A stretch of 64,000 nt of DNA from Actinoplanes cyaneus (GTDB lineage: Bacteria; Actinomycetota; Actinomycetes; Mycobacteriales; Micromonosporaceae): the NCBI RefSeq assembly GCF_016862095.1, contig NZ_BOMH01000016.1, forward strand, positions 220,752 to 284,751, in the 5' to 3' direction. This document shows, in pieces, positions 18,145 through 26,749 of the stretch. Each line of letters begins with the position of its first letter. Positions within the stretch are counted from its first letter, which is position 1. The notes beneath the pieces are model-generated. The model was not told the DNA's origin. It did no database searches and saw only the letters and a program-made list of their open reading frames with translations. A program made the position numbers and the translations under genes.

Positions 18145-18699
18145 ATGTCGCTGGTCTCCTGGGCCTACCAAACTTCCGAACGGACGCTCGCGCCAGTGCT
18201 GCCGCGTCGCTGGTCTCATGTGCAAGGTGTCGCCGCGAAGGCTCGCACCGTGGCTGCGGCTGTAGGCGATGACGCTCCTTTGTTAGAAGCGGCTGCGGTA
18301 CTCCATGACATCGGTTACGCGCCTGATCTCGCCCGTACAGGCTTTCATCCTCTCGACGGCGCTCTCTTTCTTCGGTCGATTGATGCACCCGAGCGCTTGG
18401 TTCATCTGGTCGCGCATCATTCTTGCGCCATCCGCGAAGCCCGGTTGCGAGGACTGGAGGACGAGTTAAGTGAGTTTCTTGACGAATCTTCACCGATCCG
18501 AGATGCCCTCTGGTTCTGCGACCTCACCACCACGCCCGACGGTGAGCCCACGACCTTCGACGACCGAGTGGCAGAGATCAAACAGCGCTACGGCCAACAC
18601 CATCTAGTGACGTCCTTCATTGCGGAAGCTGCGCCTGATCTACGAGCAGCTATCTTCCGGACATCGAAGAGGTTGCGGAGCAGCTCAGAGCGCTCTTGA
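18145..18699 (+). CDS. HD-domain phosphohydrolase
   Basis: 184 residues from ATG 18145 (MSLVSWAYQ). The metal-binding pattern of HD proteins is clear: RRWSHVQGVA supplies the first His, AAAVLHDIGYAP the HD pair, and VHLVAHHS a later His. A DGEPTTFDDRVAEIKQRYG segment follows. Such small HD proteins hydrolyse nucleotides or phosphate esters; the substrate here is unknown. It precedes an XRE/TPR regulator and a flavoprotein, a trio often carried on actinobacterial elements. No good ribosome site is visible, so a leaderless transcript or the start at 18118 is possible. Confidence 0.8.
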   Translation: MSLVSWAYQTSERTLAPVLPRRWSHVQGVAAKARTVAAAVGDDAPLLEAAAVLHDIGYAPDLARTGFHPLDGALFLRSIDAPERLVHLVAHHSCAIREARLRGLEDELSEFLDESSPIRDALWFCDLTTTPDGEPTTFDDRVAEIKQRYGQHHLVTSFIAEAAPDLRAAIFRTSKRLRSSSERS

Positions 18700-18769
18700 T
18701 CAGCCATTGAGGACAATCGGACATCTCTAAGGGCTTTTTCCGCTGCGATAGCTGTGGGATCATTGAAGC

Positions 18770-19981
18770 ATGGTATCGGGATCGATTGGCGAACGGATAG
18801 CTGCATACCGTCGGCGTAGGGGTCTGAGTCAGACGACCCTCGCTGGCCTTATCGGCCGGTCAGAGTCTTGGCTTTCGCAGGTTGAGCGCGGCGTCCGATC
18901 GGTCGACCGCATGTCAATCCTGCTCGACATGGCCAAGGTACTCCATGTTGACGTTGAATCGCTCACGGGCAGGCCGTGGCAGTACGCGCCGAATGGCGGC
19001 ACTACACCAGCAGACCTCGACGATGTTCGTCGTTACTTCGCTCGATACGATCACCTGCTCGGTGAAGATATCGCCACCACCATTACCTCAGCGAGCCTAC
19101 GTTCTATTGCAGCTAATGCACATCAACGGTACCAAGCGGCAGAATATGAAGGTGTTGTGACTGACCTTCCCGAAATTCTTCTTGCCGCCGACTCGCTTCA
19201 CCGCGTCGAGGATGTAGACGATCGTCGGGAGATGCTTCTTAGCTACGTATCCACTTACGTTATGGCTGCTAAGTTACTCACGAAGATGGGCGCTGCCGAC
19301 TTGGCTCAACTAGCCGCCGATCGCTGTGCGAATGCAGCTCTTGAAGCGGGTTCCCTGGAAGCTCAGGGCATGGCTGCTTATCAGGTTGTCTGTGCGCTTC
19401 TGAGGGCTGACCGTCCGGAAGACGCGGAGAATCTCGCCCTCAAGATGGCGTCGCGTCTCTCGTCTCAAGCCCGGTCGGATGCTCCAAGCCTAGTGTCCGT
19501 GGCGGGCTCGCTGTGGCTGATCAGTGCCGTGATCGCTGGGCGGCGAACAGATCGGGTGGAGGCATACGGTCGTCTGGATCAAGCCGAGCACCTGGCCGAG
19601 ATGCTCGGTCATGACGCCAATTTCGCCTGGACAGCATTCGGTCCCACGAATGTGGCGATTCACCGCGTAAGCGTCGCTGCCGAGTTGGGTGACGCCAGAG
19701 AGGCTCTTGAAGTAGCGACCGCAGTTGATCCAGATGCTCTGCCGGCCGGACTCAACAGCCGACGCGCCCAGGTGTACCTCGACCTCGCGTGGGCTCAAGC
19801 GCAGCGCAAGCGAGACTCAGAGGCGATCTTGCACCTCTTGGAGGCAGAGCGAGTCGCGCCTAACGCGATCCGCTATAACGTTGTCGTCCGCGAGATGGTC
19901 CGCGAGATGCTGACTCGTTCGAAGCGAACGAAGTTCACTGCTCTGCACAACCTAGCGGTACGTGCCGGTGTCCTTGACTGA
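18770..19981 (+). CDS. XRE-family regulator with TPR-like C-terminus
   Basis: 403 residues. An N-terminal HTH_XRE domain (IAAYRRRRGLSQTTLAGLIG, SESWLSQVERG, residues about 8-65) is followed by about 300 residues of alpha-helical repeats (AAKLLTKMGAADLAQLAADR, AYQVVCALLRADRPEDAEN, VAAELGDAREALEVATAVD). This is the architecture of cytoplasmic HTH-TPR regulators common in actinomycetes. It sits between an HD phosphohydrolase and a flavoprotein gene, which starts 12 bases after its stop. Base use is less GC-rich than in the transfer genes. Probably controls the cassette or responds to a host signal (inference). Confidence 0.82.
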   Translation: MVSGSIGERIAAYRRRRGLSQTTLAGLIGRSESWLSQVERGVRSVDRMSILLDMAKVLHVDVESLTGRPWQYAPNGGTTPADLDDVRRYFARYDHLLGEDIATTITSASLRSIAANAHQRYQAAEYEGVVTDLPEILLAADSLHRVEDVDDRREMLLSYVSTYVMAAKLLTKMGAADLAQLAADRCANAALEAGSLEAQGMAAYQVVCALLRADRPEDAENLALKMASRLSSQARSDAPSLVSVAGSLWLISAVIAGRRTDRVEAYGRLDQAEHLAEMLGHDANFAWTAFGPTNVAIHRVSVAAELGDAREALEVATAVDPDALPAGLNSRRAQVYLDLAWAQAQRKRDSEAILHLLEAERVAPNAIRYNVVVREMVREMLTRSKRTKFTALHNLAVRAGVLD

Positions 19982-19993
19982 CAGACTGGATCT

Positions 19994-20527
19994 ATGCCGG
20001 TAGTAGCTCTCATCGTCTGCGGCGCTCCGCTCGCCCGTCGCGTAGGTGACATGGCACATGCACTTGTGGAGGCGGGTTGGCACACCCAGGTTGTTGGTAC
20101 GCCTATGGCAATAGACTGGGTCGACCCCGCCATGCAGTCCGCTCTCGACATCCGCTTCGATTTCCGGGCACCCGCTCAGCAGCGAGTTCGCACGGATATT
20201 GATGCGTTGATCATCTGCCCGGCCACCTTCAACACTGCGAATAAGATTGCTGCTGGCATAGCAGACAATTACGCAGTGAGTCTTGCATGCGAGTCGATTG
20301 GCCAAGGACTTCCTGTGGTCATGGCACCAATGGTCAACAATAAGCTATGGGGTCACTTCAAGTGGGAGTCAACTCTCGCAGCCCTGACTCAGGCCGGAGT
20401 AAGGCTACTTGACATTCAGACTGGCAAACCTGGCACTGACCCCGTGGAGTCTGGCAGTGGCAAAGCCGTAGTATCTAGGTTTGATCCTTCTTGGCTGCCA
20501 AATGCACTGATGCACGCGCGTAACTAG
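19994..20527 (+). CDS. Flavoprotein (phosphopantothenoylcysteine decarboxylase-like)
   Basis: 177 residues of the HFCD/flavoprotein fold: VVALIVCGAPLARRVGDMAHALVEAG at the N-terminus, DALIICPATFNTANKIAAGIADN (the PATxNTxxKxxxGIAD signature for FMN binding) and VVMAPMVNNKLWGH near the C-terminus. Members decarboxylate cysteine-containing substrates (CoaC, EpiD/LanD, Dfp). The cellular CoaBC is a longer fused protein, so this stand-alone copy on a mobile element probably has another role, with the upstream HD protein and regulator. A strong terminator follows. Confidence 0.85.
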   Translation: MPVVALIVCGAPLARRVGDMAHALVEAGWHTQVVGTPMAIDWVDPAMQSALDIRFDFRAPAQQRVRTDIDALIICPATFNTANKIAAGIADNYAVSLACESIGQGLPVVMAPMVNNKLWGHFKWESTLAALTQAGVRLLDIQTGKPGTDPVESGSGKAVVSRFDPSWLPNALMHARN

Positions 20528-20551
20528 TCATCTAGTCCCACTTCAATGAGG

Positions 20552-20581
20552 CGACCCGCACAAAAGTGCGGGTCGTTTTTT
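20552..20581 (+). terminator. Intrinsic terminator after the flavoprotein gene
   Basis: CGACCCGCAC-AAAA-GTGCGGGTCG (20552-20575) followed by six T residues; the clearest intrinsic terminator in the window. It closes the HD/XRE/flavoprotein cassette and separates it from the transfer genes. Confidence 0.92.
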
Positions 20582-20668
20582 ATTGCCAGGAGATCGATGC
20601 ATGTGAGGGGAAGCTTCTTGCAGAGCACTCGTCCGCAGGGGACGCGCTCAAGACAAGGAGGTTTCCTC

Positions 20669-20986
20669 GTGAAGCTGTACGTGGACACGACCGGTAAGCA
20701 GGTGACGGTCTCGAAGCAGACCGAGCCGAAGAACGACCAGAACGGCAACCAGCGTTCCGAGAAGAACACTGGCCGGCTCATGTGGTCCACCCAGGTCTTC
20801 GTGCTCGACGAGACCGGTGGCGAGGTCATCACGGTGACGACGGCGGGAGAAAAGCCGAACGTCTCCGTGGGGCAGCTCGTCGCTGTCGAGCAGTTGGAGG
20901 CCATTCCGTGGGCGACCAACGGGCGTAACGGCGTCGCGTTCCGCGCGGTGTCGCTGAAGCCGCTCCAGGCACCCTCGGCGAAGTAG
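20669..20986 (+). CDS. SCO3933-family regulatory protein
   Basis: 105 residues from GTG 20669, eight bases after AAGGAGG. It begins VKLYVDTTGKQVTVSKQTEPK and has GRLMWSTQVFVLDETGGEV then AVEQLEAIPWATNGRNGVAFRA. This matches my recollection of the small regulatory protein family named after SCO3933 of the SLP1 element of Streptomyces coelicolor. It is the first gene of the transfer half of the AICE. Its biochemical role is not established. Confidence 0.75.
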   Translation: MKLYVDTTGKQVTVSKQTEPKNDQNGNQRSEKNTGRLMWSTQVFVLDETGGEVITVTTAGEKPNVSVGQLVAVEQLEAIPWATNGRNGVAFRAVSLKPLQAPSAK

Positions 20987-21159
20987 GCGCTTCGCAACCT
21001 AATCCGTACTCCCGCCACAGTGTCCGTGGCATGTCTCATCTGGGCAGCCTTTGCTGCCATATGCCTGCTCATTCATCGGATGGCCGGAGCGATATTCGTT
21101 CCGGCCTCCGGCCGCACTATGCGGCCACACCCTCATTCTTCTTTGCGAAAGGAATTGTC
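20987..21159. other. Intergenic stretch with two adjacent hairpins
   Basis: GGCCGGAGCGA-TAT-TCGTTCCGGCC near 21080-21104 (one G-T mismatch) is followed directly by GGCCGC-ACTAT-GCGGCC near 21108-21124. No T-run follows, so they may be attenuator- or processing-type structures ahead of the next gene. Confidence 0.45.
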
Positions 21160-21396
21160 ATGTTCCGTTACTACATCTCGTTCTCTCACCAGTCCCCCGT
21201 CAACGGGTTTGGCATCGGAGCCGCCGACTTCACCTTCGATGGCCCGATCTCATCGGCCGACGATGTCGCCGCCATCCGGGCGGATCTTGCTCGTCAGGGC
21301 TACAGCAATGTCGCCATTCTGGGCTTCTCGCGGTACACCGCGAAGCCGAACCCCCAGCGCAACAGCGCTGACACTCGCGCTCCGCGTGGGCGCTGA
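21160..21396 (+). CDS. Small hypothetical AICE protein
   Basis: 78 residues from ATG 21160 (AAAGGA upstream). Begins MFRYYISFSHQSPVNGFGIG and contains ADFTFDGPISSADDVAAIR and YSNVAILGFSRY. No domain recognised. It is flanked by conserved AICE genes and has its own hairpins and ribosome site. A GC-rich stem (21411-21458 region, GGGGCCGG/CCGGCCCC arms) follows its stop. Confidence 0.6.
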   Translation: MFRYYISFSHQSPVNGFGIGAADFTFDGPISSADDVAAIRADLARQGYSNVAILGFSRYTAKPNPQRNSADTRAPRGR

Positions 21397-21485
21397 TCAC
21401 CAGTAAAAAAGCGCGGGGCCGGTTTCGGTCGCATACCTTCCGGCCCCACGCCTGAACCCATCCAACCCGCAAGGGAGGACGTGTC

Positions 21486-22397
21486 GTGTCCAAATCTACC
21501 CGTCCCGGCCGTTCTGGGCGAGGCTCCGGAACTGTCACCGTCATCGAGCAGCGCGTACACCGCTCCGCTGCCGAGAACGCCCGCTTCGCGTTCATCCTCA
21601 CCGCCATCGTGACCGCCCTGGTCACCCTGGTCGTGGCCAAGAGCCACATGCACCCGCTGCTGGCCGCGTTCGTCGCGATCCCGGTCGCCGCTGTCTGCGG
21701 TGGCATCATCTGGGCCCTGGTGCGTAGCTGGCCGGTCCTGCGACTCATCTGGTGGTGGACCCCCGAAATCCTCGCCACCGTTCTCACCGCCTGGGGTTGG
21801 ACCGTTCTGGCCGCCAGCACCCCTGGGCTGCTCACCGCAGCCATCCTCGCCGTCATCGTCGGCGTCCCGGCCGGTGTGCCGGTCCTACGGCGCTGGACCG
21901 TCGCCCTGTTCTGGTGTGTCGCCGTGCGGCACCGCCTGCGGGTGTGCTTCTCCCAGTTCATCATCACCAACCGTTCCGGCAGCCTCCCGCTGATCCTCGG
22001 AGCCCGGCCGACACCGATCGGCGAACGCGTCTGGGTCCTGCTGCGGCCCGGTCTCTCCCTGACCTACCTAACGCAGCAGCTCGACAAGATCGCTGTTGCC
22101 TGCCACGCCTCCTCGGTCCTGATCGAACAGGCCGGACGCGGCAACGCCGCCTTCGTGCGCTTCGACATCAAGCGTCGCGAAGTCCTCACCGCCTCGGTGA
22201 ACTCCCCGCTGATCGACGTCATCGACCCCGCCATCCCGCTGGATGACAAAGAGCCGGCCACCGTCACCGGCCTCGACCTGCCCGACGTCGACGACATCCC
22301 GGCCACCACGCCGGACAAGCCCAAAGCGGCTGCCAACAGCCGGAAACCGGCCACTGCTGCCGCCACCGACGGCGACGACATCAACGAGTGGATCTAA
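21486..22397 (+). CDS. Membrane protein preceding TraB, probable transfer component
   Basis: 303 residues from GTG 21486 with GGGAGG seven bases upstream. A basic N-terminus is followed by two helix pairs: FAFILTAIVTALVTLVVAKS with LLAAFVAIPVAAVCGGIIWA, and EILATVLTAWGWTVLAA with LLTAAILAVIVGVPAGVPVL. A soluble domain starting VRHRLRVCFSQFIITN and containing ILGARPTPIGERVWVLLRPGLS follows, and the tail is acidic and Pro-rich. Proteins of this type stand directly before the FtsK-like TraB in AICEs and are thought to work with it at the membrane. Exact function unknown. Confidence 0.7.
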   Translation: MSKSTRPGRSGRGSGTVTVIEQRVHRSAAENARFAFILTAIVTALVTLVVAKSHMHPLLAAFVAIPVAAVCGGIIWALVRSWPVLRLIWWWTPEILATVLTAWGWTVLAASTPGLLTAAILAVIVGVPAGVPVLRRWTVALFWCVAVRHRLRVCFSQFIITNRSGSLPLILGARPTPIGERVWVLLRPGLSLTYLTQQLDKIAVACHASSVLIEQAGRGNAAFVRFDIKRREVLTASVNSPLIDVIDPAIPLDDKEPATVTGLDLPDVDDIPATTPDKPKAAANSRKPATAAATDGDDINEWI

Positions 22398-22417
22398 ACC
22401 TTGAAGGAGCGATTCTG

Positions 22418-22777
22418 ATGATCGACCTCAACGCCGTCGACCGCGACATGGTCAGGAACTGCTACACCCCTCGGCAGGTCTTCGTGAAGGCCGAAGCCAT
22501 CGCCCGGACCCGCACCGCCCGCGACGTCATCGCGTACCTGGTGCAGACGGCCGTCAACCTGTCGGCCATGGCCTGCAAGCTCAGCGAGGTCTACACCGAG
22601 GACATCTTCCAGCCCGCCGCGACCGATGAGGCGGGTCTTTTCCCGTACCGGCATCAGGTCCTGGCTGCCGCCTCGACCTGCGCACACAACGCGGCCCTGT
22701 TCATGCAGGAAGCCCAACGCCGTCCCGTGCGCCGTGCCGACGGTTACGACCCGCTGATCGTGTCGCAACCGGCATAG
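22418..22777 (+). CDS. Hypothetical AICE protein
   Basis: 119 residues from ATG 22418, eight bases after AAGGAG. All-helical composition: DRDMVRNCYTPRQVFVKAEA, RDVIAYLVQTAVNLSAMACK, AAASTCAHNAALFMQEAQRR. No domain recognised. It lies between the membrane protein and traB in the same transcription direction. Confidence 0.65.
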   Translation: MIDLNAVDRDMVRNCYTPRQVFVKAEAIARTRTARDVIAYLVQTAVNLSAMACKLSEVYTEDIFQPAATDEAGLFPYRHQVLAAASTCAHNAALFMQEAQRRPVRRADGYDPLIVSQPA

Positions 22778-22841
22778 CCCTGCTGGCCCAGAACGCCCAT
22801 CACCGTGCTGGGCCACACCTACCGCCCAGGAGGCGATAGCC

Positions 22842-23729
22842 ATGTCCACCACTGCCCGTCACCCGCTCGGCACCGACCGGGTGCCTGTCGGGCCTGGCAT
22901 GTCGATGTTCGACCCGATGTTCATCGGCATCGACGAGTTCGGCCAGCACGTCTCGCTGGACATCGTCTTCCACAACCTGCTCACCGCTGGTGAGCCCGGA
23001 GCCGGTAAATCCGGCCTGCTCAACAACGTCGCCGCCACCGCCGCGCTGTGCGACAACACCCGGCTCGTGCTGTTCGACGGCAAGTGGGTCGAGCTCGGCC
23101 CCTACATCGACATCGCCGACGAATTCGTCGGCGACGACATCGAAAAAGGATTGTCCATCCTGCGTCGGCTGCTGACCGTCGCCCGTAACCGCTACCTGTG
23201 GCTGCTCGCCAACCGGCGCCGCAAAATCGCCCGCGAGGACAACCTGTCCACCATCGTCACGATCATCGACGAACTCGCCATGTACCTGAAGGTGCTCGGC
23301 ACCAAAGAACAACAGGCCGAATTCGAAAGCCTGCTCCGCGGGCTCGTCTCGATCGGCCGCGCCTGCGGCATGCCCGTCGTCGCCGCCACCCAGCGACCCT
23401 CCTGGGACATCATCGCCGCCAGCCTGCGCGATCTGTTCGGCTACCGGTGTGCTTTCCGGTGCACCACCGTCGGTTCCTCCGACGTCATCCTGGGCTCCGG
23501 CTGGGCCGACCTGGGCTACTCCGCGTCGGACATCGACATGGAGAACCGGGGAGCAGCCTGGCTCCTCGGCGAGGGCACCGTCCCGAAGCGCATCAAGGTC
23601 GCCTACCTCACCGACGCCGACATCTACGCCATCGCCGACTACGCCGCCTGGCTACGCCGGCCGAACCACGGCACCCCGGCGAACTTCACCGTTCCGGCCG
23701 CACGCCTCGACTGGGAGATGGCCGCATGA
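22842..23729 (+). CDS. traB: TraB-like FtsK/SpoIIIE DNA translocase
   Basis: 295 residues with AGGAGG upstream. The FtsK-type motor is clear: Walker A in TAGEPGAGKSGLLN (about residue 50), Walker B in TIVTIIDELAMYL (about 140), and the sensor-like GMPVVAATQRPSWDII. The Asp-Gly-Lys switch (LVLFDGKWVEL) is also typical. In AICEs and Streptomyces plasmids a single FtsK-like protein moves double-stranded DNA between hyphae after binding clt repeats. This copy is short: it lacks membrane helices and a recognisable winged-helix gamma domain, so the membrane anchor may be supplied by the protein two genes upstream (inference). Confidence 0.9.
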   Translation: MSTTARHPLGTDRVPVGPGMSMFDPMFIGIDEFGQHVSLDIVFHNLLTAGEPGAGKSGLLNNVAATAALCDNTRLVLFDGKWVELGPYIDIADEFVGDDIEKGLSILRRLLTVARNRYLWLLANRRRKIAREDNLSTIVTIIDELAMYLKVLGTKEQQAEFESLLRGLVSIGRACGMPVVAATQRPSWDIIAASLRDLFGYRCAFRCTTVGSSDVILGSGWADLGYSASDIDMENRGAAWLLGEGTVPKRIKVAYLTDADIYAIADYAAWLRRPNHGTPANFTVPAARLDWEMAA

Positions 23730-23911
23730 GCCACCCCCACCGGGTGATCACCGGACCCGCCACCGCGACCGCCTACGTCGCCGGTCTCGTCGTCGGCTAC
23801 CTCACCCGGCACCCCGCACCGGTCGCCGTTCTCGCCTTGGCGCTCACCGTCGCCCACACGCGAGCACACCGTCCCCGCCGCTCGACGGCACCCGGACGCA
23901 CCACCGCATAA
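23726..23911 (+). CDS. Small membrane protein coupled to traB
   Basis: 61 residues. ATG overlaps the traB stop (ATGA), so translation is coupled. Two hydrophobic stretches (ATAYVAGLVVGYL and VAVLALALTVAHT) suggest a hairpin of two membrane helices, with a basic Arg-rich end. Similar to small spread (Spd)-type membrane proteins of Streptomyces elements in size and position, but sequence similarity cannot be claimed. Confidence 0.6.
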   Translation: MSHPHRVITGPATATAYVAGLVVGYLTRHPAPVAVLALALTVAHTRAHRPRRSTAPGRTTA

Positions 23912-23997
23912 CGGAAGCGGTCGACAGAACCCCACCAGCCTGCAAGCACGCGGGTTCTGCCGACCTCCACCAACAGCCCCGAAAGGACGTGGCTGCT

Positions 23998-24429
23998 GTG
24001 AAGCCTACCCATCAACCGGCCAACACACCCGACACCGACCCGGACATGACACCGGCCGATCTGCTCCGAGGCGCGGCCCTCTACCTGTGGCTGCACGGCT
24101 GGATGACCGGCAACTTCTACGACTACGCCTCCGGCGACGCCTTCCCGCGCGCCTGCACCCTCGGCGCGATCAACGTCGCCGCCTACGGCCGCCCGATCCT
24201 GCACTCGGACGACGACGCCGACCAGGCCCTCACCGCCGCCTCGATCCGCGCCATGCGGACCTTCGCTGCCTACCTCGACCCCGATTTCGACGTCAACGTC
24301 ATTAGCGCCATCGACGTCGTCGGCGACTGGAATGACGAGAAAGGCCGCACCTGTGAGGACGTCGTCGACGCCCTCCGAGAGGCCGCCAACGACTGGGACA
24401 GCATCCACCACACCGGGGGTGCCCAATGA
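23998..24429 (+). CDS. DUF6197-like AICE protein
   Basis: 143 residues from GTG 23998 (AAAGGA ten bases upstream). The core reads ADLLRGAALYLWLHGWMTG, then ACTLGAINVAAYG and later ADQALTAASIRAMRTFAAYL and VVGDWNDEKGRTCEDVVDAL. The aCxLGAIxxAA pattern after an N-terminal helix with hGW, and the WND motif, are those I associate with DUF6197, a family frequent on actinobacterial elements and phages. Function unknown. Its stop overlaps the next start (ATGA). Confidence 0.65.
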   Translation: MKPTHQPANTPDTDPDMTPADLLRGAALYLWLHGWMTGNFYDYASGDAFPRACTLGAINVAAYGRPILHSDDDADQALTAASIRAMRTFAAYLDPDFDVNVISAIDVVGDWNDEKGRTCEDVVDALREAANDWDSIHHTGGAQ

Positions 24430-24752
24430 GCCCGTCGTTCGTCAACCCGGCCTTGACACTCCACACCCCGACCGGGGATAGCCGGCCGCCGAAATCGCGC
24501 CGCCGCGACGTCGTCGAGAACGACGAATACGCCGCCTTCGTCCGGCGCATCATCCGCGCCTTCGCCCGCCGCGTCGCCACCGGCGACGTCGAAGCCCTGC
24601 GCGACATGGTCGGCCTTTCCGACCTGCTCGACGACGCCATCACCGACGCCGTCAAAGGCCTACGGACCCACGGCTACTCCTGGGCCGAGATCGCCGACCG
24701 GCTCGGCATCACTCGCCAGGCCGCCCACCAGCGGTGGGGAGGCGACAAGTGA
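24426..24752 (+). CDS. Small HTH protein
   Basis: 108 residues. The C-terminal 25 residues form a sigma70-region-4-like helix-turn-helix (YSWAEIADRLGITRQAAHQRWG), preceded by a helical region (AAFVRRIIRAFARRVATGDV). Probably DNA-binding. Overlaps its neighbours by ATGA at the start and GTGA at the end. Confidence 0.75.
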   Translation: MSPSFVNPALTLHTPTGDSRPPKSRRRDVVENDEYAAFVRRIIRAFARRVATGDVEALRDMVGLSDLLDDAITDAVKGLRTHGYSWAEIADRLGITRQAAHQRWGGDK

Positions 24753-25165
24753 CCACCACGGCGCTGACCAACCCGTTCCTCGACGCCCTTGGAGCCCGCA
24801 CCGGCATCCGCGTCGAGTTCTACGACCCCACCGGATGCCGCTACGGCTTCCCCACCTTCCCCTACCGGTACGCGCCCAAGAGTTTGGCCACCCGCCGCCA
24901 ACTGCGCGCCGACGGCCTGCGGCCGAACGGTTACGACCCCGTCGCGCAGATCCTGTGGCGGCACCGCAAGGAAATCCGCAAGGCCTATCTCTACCGCCGT
25001 GACTTGGCCGCATCCAAGCGTGTGGCCAGCCCGGCGCAGCTCGCCGTCATCGAGCGGATGCTCATCGCCCGCCGCACGTGCGGCACCTGCGGCATCACCC
25101 GCGACTACTACATCCCGACCCGCACCGGAGCCTGCCTGATCTGCGAAACGGGAGGCACCCGATGA
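24749..25165 (+). CDS. RRQL-motif zinc-binding protein
   Basis: 138 residues from GTG 24749 (GTGA overlap). Contains LATRRQLRADGLRPNG, the RRQL motif, and near the C-terminus two CxxC pairs, CGTCGITRDYYIPTRTGACLIC, which should bind zinc. Matches the small RRQL-motif zinc-binding proteins annotated on actinobacterial plasmids and AICEs. Role in transfer or replication not known. Confidence 0.78.
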   Translation: MTTTALTNPFLDALGARTGIRVEFYDPTGCRYGFPTFPYRYAPKSLATRRQLRADGLRPNGYDPVAQILWRHRKEIRKAYLYRRDLAASKRVASPAQLAVIERMLIARRTCGTCGITRDYYIPTRTGACLICETGGTR

Positions 25166-25614
25166 CCACGATCATCCTCTGCCCGGCATGCCTGACCGTC
25201 CTTCCGCAGGACTACCCGCACGACCACGTCGCCATCGACCGCGCACTGACGACGCAGCCCGAACGGTTCGCCACGATGAGCCGGCCTGAGCGACGCGAAG
25301 TAGTCCTCACTGGCTTGGACCGTGGCACGTCCATCACCGCTCTCGCCGCCCTGTTCCGCATCCGAATCGGGATCCTGCGGGCTCTACTCCCGGCCGAGCA
25401 CCCCGAATCAGCGCAGAACGCGCGGAACCGTCGCGCCGCTGACCTCGCCGCTCTGGAAGCGGCCGTCCGATCCCTGTGGACCCAGGGACTTCCCGACACC
25501 GACATCGCACTACGGACCGGACACAGCGTCTACGCCGTCCTTCGCGCTCGCCGCCGCCTCGGCCTGGCCGCCCTCGTCAACCACCACAACTTCCTGACCG
25601 GAGGTACCCGATGA
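25162..25614 (+). CDS. Hypothetical protein with HTH-like segments
   Basis: 150 residues starting in an ATGA overlap. CPACLTVLP at the N-terminus is a lone CxxC. Two helix-turn-helix-like stretches follow: GTSITALAALFRIRIGILRALL and GLPDTDIALRTGHSVYAVLRAR. Probably DNA-binding. No named family recognised. Confidence 0.62.
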   Translation: MTTIILCPACLTVLPQDYPHDHVAIDRALTTQPERFATMSRPERREVVLTGLDRGTSITALAALFRIRIGILRALLPAEHPESAQNARNRRAADLAALEAAVRSLWTQGLPDTDIALRTGHSVYAVLRARRRLGLAALVNHHNFLTGGTR

Positions 25615-25901
25615 GCCTCATCGACCTCGGCGCGCACCTGGCCGCCGACAACTGCCTGTGGTGCATCGGCGGCATGAGCCCGGCCGGAATCCACCCCGAC
25701 CTCGGCCCCGTTCTGCAACTCTGCCCCACCCAGCGGTGGTGCGACGAATGCGGCGGCCTGTCGCTGTTCCCCGCCGAGAGCGAAACCCTCGACGACCGCA
25801 TCAACGACATGCTCGGCGACGGCCTGTCCGCCGTCTGGTGCTCCAGCTGCATAGGCGTCGTCGCCATCATCCCCGTCACCAACGACGGAGGCATCCGATG
25901 A
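25611..25901 (+). CDS. Small Cys-rich (zinc-ribbon-like) protein
   Basis: 96 residues, ATGA overlaps at both ends. Three Cys pairs, CLWC, CDEC and CSSC, suggest one or two zinc ribbons. The rest is acidic (AESETLDDRINDMLGDG). Unknown function. Confidence 0.65.
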   Translation: MSLIDLGAHLAADNCLWCIGGMSPAGIHPDLGPVLQLCPTQRWCDECGGLSLFPAESETLDDRINDMLGDGLSAVWCSSCIGVVAIIPVTNDGGIR

Positions 25902-26749
25902 AACGGCCTTGGAAAGCCGACAAGCCCACCAACCAGCCGACCAGCAGCGTCGTGGCCGACGGGCACAGCCTCACCGAACAGTTCGCCATCGAGTACGCCA
26001 AGAGCGCGGTGCCGAACATGCTCAAGGCCATCGACAGCGTCAAACGCTACAACCGGGCCACCCTCATCGGAGCGCTGATCACCAGCTACCTCCACCAGGC
26101 CCACTACCTGTCCAGCAAAGGCGCGGGCTACTTCGCCTACCTGCCCCCGGCGATCTTCGACACCGCCATGGTGGCCATGCTGATCGTGGTCCGTACCCAC
26201 GGCATCGTCAAAGACGCCAAACGCTGGGCCATGGCCGTCTTCATCGGCGCGGCCCTGCTCTCGGCCACCGTCAACTTCGCCGCACCCGGCGACCTCGGCA
26301 TGCGCCTCGTCTTCGCCCTCGTCGTCGTCCTGGTCATCGGCGTCGAACTCGTCGCCGGACGCATCCGGCCCGACTTCACCGCCATCGACAAACAAGCCGC
26401 CGACCTCATGACCGCCGTCAACAAGATCCGGGCCAACAACATCCCGGCCCCGACGGCACCCGGCCACACCACCGCCCCGGCCGCCGTGGTCGACCCGCCC
26501 GCCCAACCGGCAGCGACCGATCCTCAAACCGTGCCGGACGTTCCGGCACACCTGCTGCCCACAGCAAGGTTCTCGATCGTCCAGCACGAGCAGACCACCG
26601 GACAGCCCATCACCGCCGACGATCTCGCCCTGCGACTCAACATCAGCCCGGCCGTCGCCGGAAGCCTCATCACCGCCATCCGTGCCACCAACCCGGCCCC
26701 GGCACGCCTCAACGGGCACACTCCCACCCTGACCGGTGGTGTGCGATGA
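25898..26749 (+). CDS. DUF2637 / SpdB-like spread protein
   Basis: 283 residues. Four membrane helices in the first 160 residues (RATLIGALITSYLHQAHYL, LPPAIFDTAMVAMLIVV, WAMAVFIGAALLSATVNFA, LVFALVVVLVIGVELVAG) form the DUF2637 domain of SpdB-type proteins, which take part in intramycelial spread of Streptomyces elements. The C-terminal part is a Pro/Ala linker and a small HTH-like domain (TADDLALRLNISPAVAGSLI), as in other DUF2637 proteins. Coupled to its neighbours by ATGA overlaps. Confidence 0.85.
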   Translation: MKRPWKADKPTNQPTSSVVADGHSLTEQFAIEYAKSAVPNMLKAIDSVKRYNRATLIGALITSYLHQAHYLSSKGAGYFAYLPPAIFDTAMVAMLIVVRTHGIVKDAKRWAMAVFIGAALLSATVNFAAPGDLGMRLVFALVVVLVIGVELVAGRIRPDFTAIDKQAADLMTAVNKIRANNIPAPTAPGHTTAPAAVVDPPAQPAATDPQTVPDVPAHLLPTARFSIVQHEQTTGQPITADDLALRLNISPAVAGSLITAIRATNPAPARLNGHTPTLTGGVR

